A DNA stretch of 59,228 nt from Peribacillus psychrosaccharolyticus ATCC 23296 (GTDB lineage Bacteria > Bacillota > Bacilli > Bacillales > DSM-1321): positions 1-59,228 of the forward strand of contig NZ_AJTN02000191.1 of the NCBI RefSeq assembly GCF_000305495.1, written 5' to 3'. Every line of letters begins with the position of its first letter. Within the stretch, counting starts at the first letter, position 1. Shown in pieces: positions 58,942-59,228 of the stretch. The notes below the pieces were generated by a model. The model made no database searches and was not told where the DNA came from. It saw only the letters and a program-made list of their open reading frames with translations. Position numbers and translations under genes: made by a program.

Positions 58942-59211
58942 CTATGACAAAATGATGACATACCCCACAAGCACTAGCTGGATAATCATTAATGCGGGGA
59001 AACCCCATTTAAAAGCAAAATGTTTCGTTTTATGTCGAAACTTTTTCATTCCTGCAAATGCCCCTGTTGCTCCGCCAATCCATGCCAGCACCCAAAGAGT
59101 CCTTTCACTTATTCGGTACTGGTGGTTTTGTGCTCTTTTTTTATCAATCCCCATTGTGAAATAGGCAAGTACATTAATAACCACTGCATAAATCCATAGC
59201 TCAGTAATCAA
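58942..59211 (-). CDS. ysdA: DUF1294-family membrane protein YsdA
   Basis: 89 residues. MGIDKKRAQNHQYRISERTLWVLAWIGGATGAFAGMKKFRHKTKH is the DUF1294 signature, with three hydrophobic stretches. Starts at TTG 59211 with AAAGGAG 7 nt upstream. First gene of a pair with TVP38. Function unknown. Confidence 0.9.
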   Translation of the reverse strand: MITELWIYAVVINVLAYFTMGIDKKRAQNHQYRISERTLWVLAWIGGATGAFAGMKKFRHKTKHFAFKWGFPALMIIQLVLVGYVIILS

Positions 59212-59228
59212 TTGAAAACTCCTTTCTT

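Overview
The window is a piece of chromosome from a low-GC, endospore-forming Bacillaceae bacterium (Bacillus sensu lato). Evidence for this: most genes follow the B. subtilis clpX-to-ysdA neighbourhood in order (clpX, tig, ysoA, leuDCBA, ilvCHB, then ysnB-rdgB-gerM-racE-ysmB-gerE-ysmA, sdhBAC, yslB, lysC, uvrC, trxA, etfAB, fadB-fadR-lcfA, yshE, mutS2, polX, cvpA, zapA, rnhC, pheT-pheS, ysgA, sspI, ysdC, ysdB, ysdA); sporulation genes are present (gerE, gerM, sspI); and the regulators are typical Firmicute types (T-boxes, an L-box, SigB/SigW/SigK/FadR-type sites). Most genes are on the minus strand. Species cannot be assigned.

Layout. 1-4.4 kb: ClpX, trigger factor and a TPR protein. 4.4-4.8 kb: a non-coding block holding a dispersed repeat between two copies of one hairpin. 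4.8-13.35 kb: the branched-chain amino-acid operon ilvB-ilvH-ilvC-leuA-leuB-leuC-leuD, led by a Leu-type T-box. 13.5-22.1 kb: an accessory segment outside the B. subtilis order (endolysin-like peptidase, ECF sigma/PadR-like/FtsW-like trio, broken MarR-MFS pair, flavin monooxygenase, MarR-DUF3147 pair, two decayed genes), ending at tRNA-Arg(UCU). 22.3-27 kb: nucleotide housekeeping, cell wall and sporulation. 27-31 kb: succinate dehydrogenase. 31-35.5 kb: lysC with lysine riboswitch, uvrC, trxA. 36-41.3 kb: fatty-acid oxidation under FadR. 41.4-48 kb: zapA-cvpA-polX-mutS2-DUF350-microprotein operon and divergent rnhC. 48-59.2 kb: second copy of the dispersed repeat, DUF2750 gene, Phe-T-box pheST operon, ysgA, sspI, two SigB-type stress paralogues, ysdC, dUTPase, SigW-type ysdB, TVP38 and DUF1294 proteins.

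Most notable. Three intergenic arrays have an exact 21-bp period (27215, 34994, 48033). Each starts just past an intrinsic terminator and repeats a short core (ATTCGGCC or TTTGCACA) once per two helical turns. Two use nearly the same core at unrelated loci, and I know of no description of this class. Other points: a dispersed repeat in two copies, one flanked by a duplicated hairpin; two related terminators with a compensated base pair; a recurring terminator stem; loss of rph from its conserved place; FadR-type sites tying ysmA to fat catabolism; and a 27-residue membrane microprotein.

Caution: five genes (MarR, MFS, polX, zapA, DUF2750) each need exactly one extra base to read through, four of them in an A or T homopolymer. 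The common pattern points to homopolymer under-calling in the sequence rather than five real lesions.
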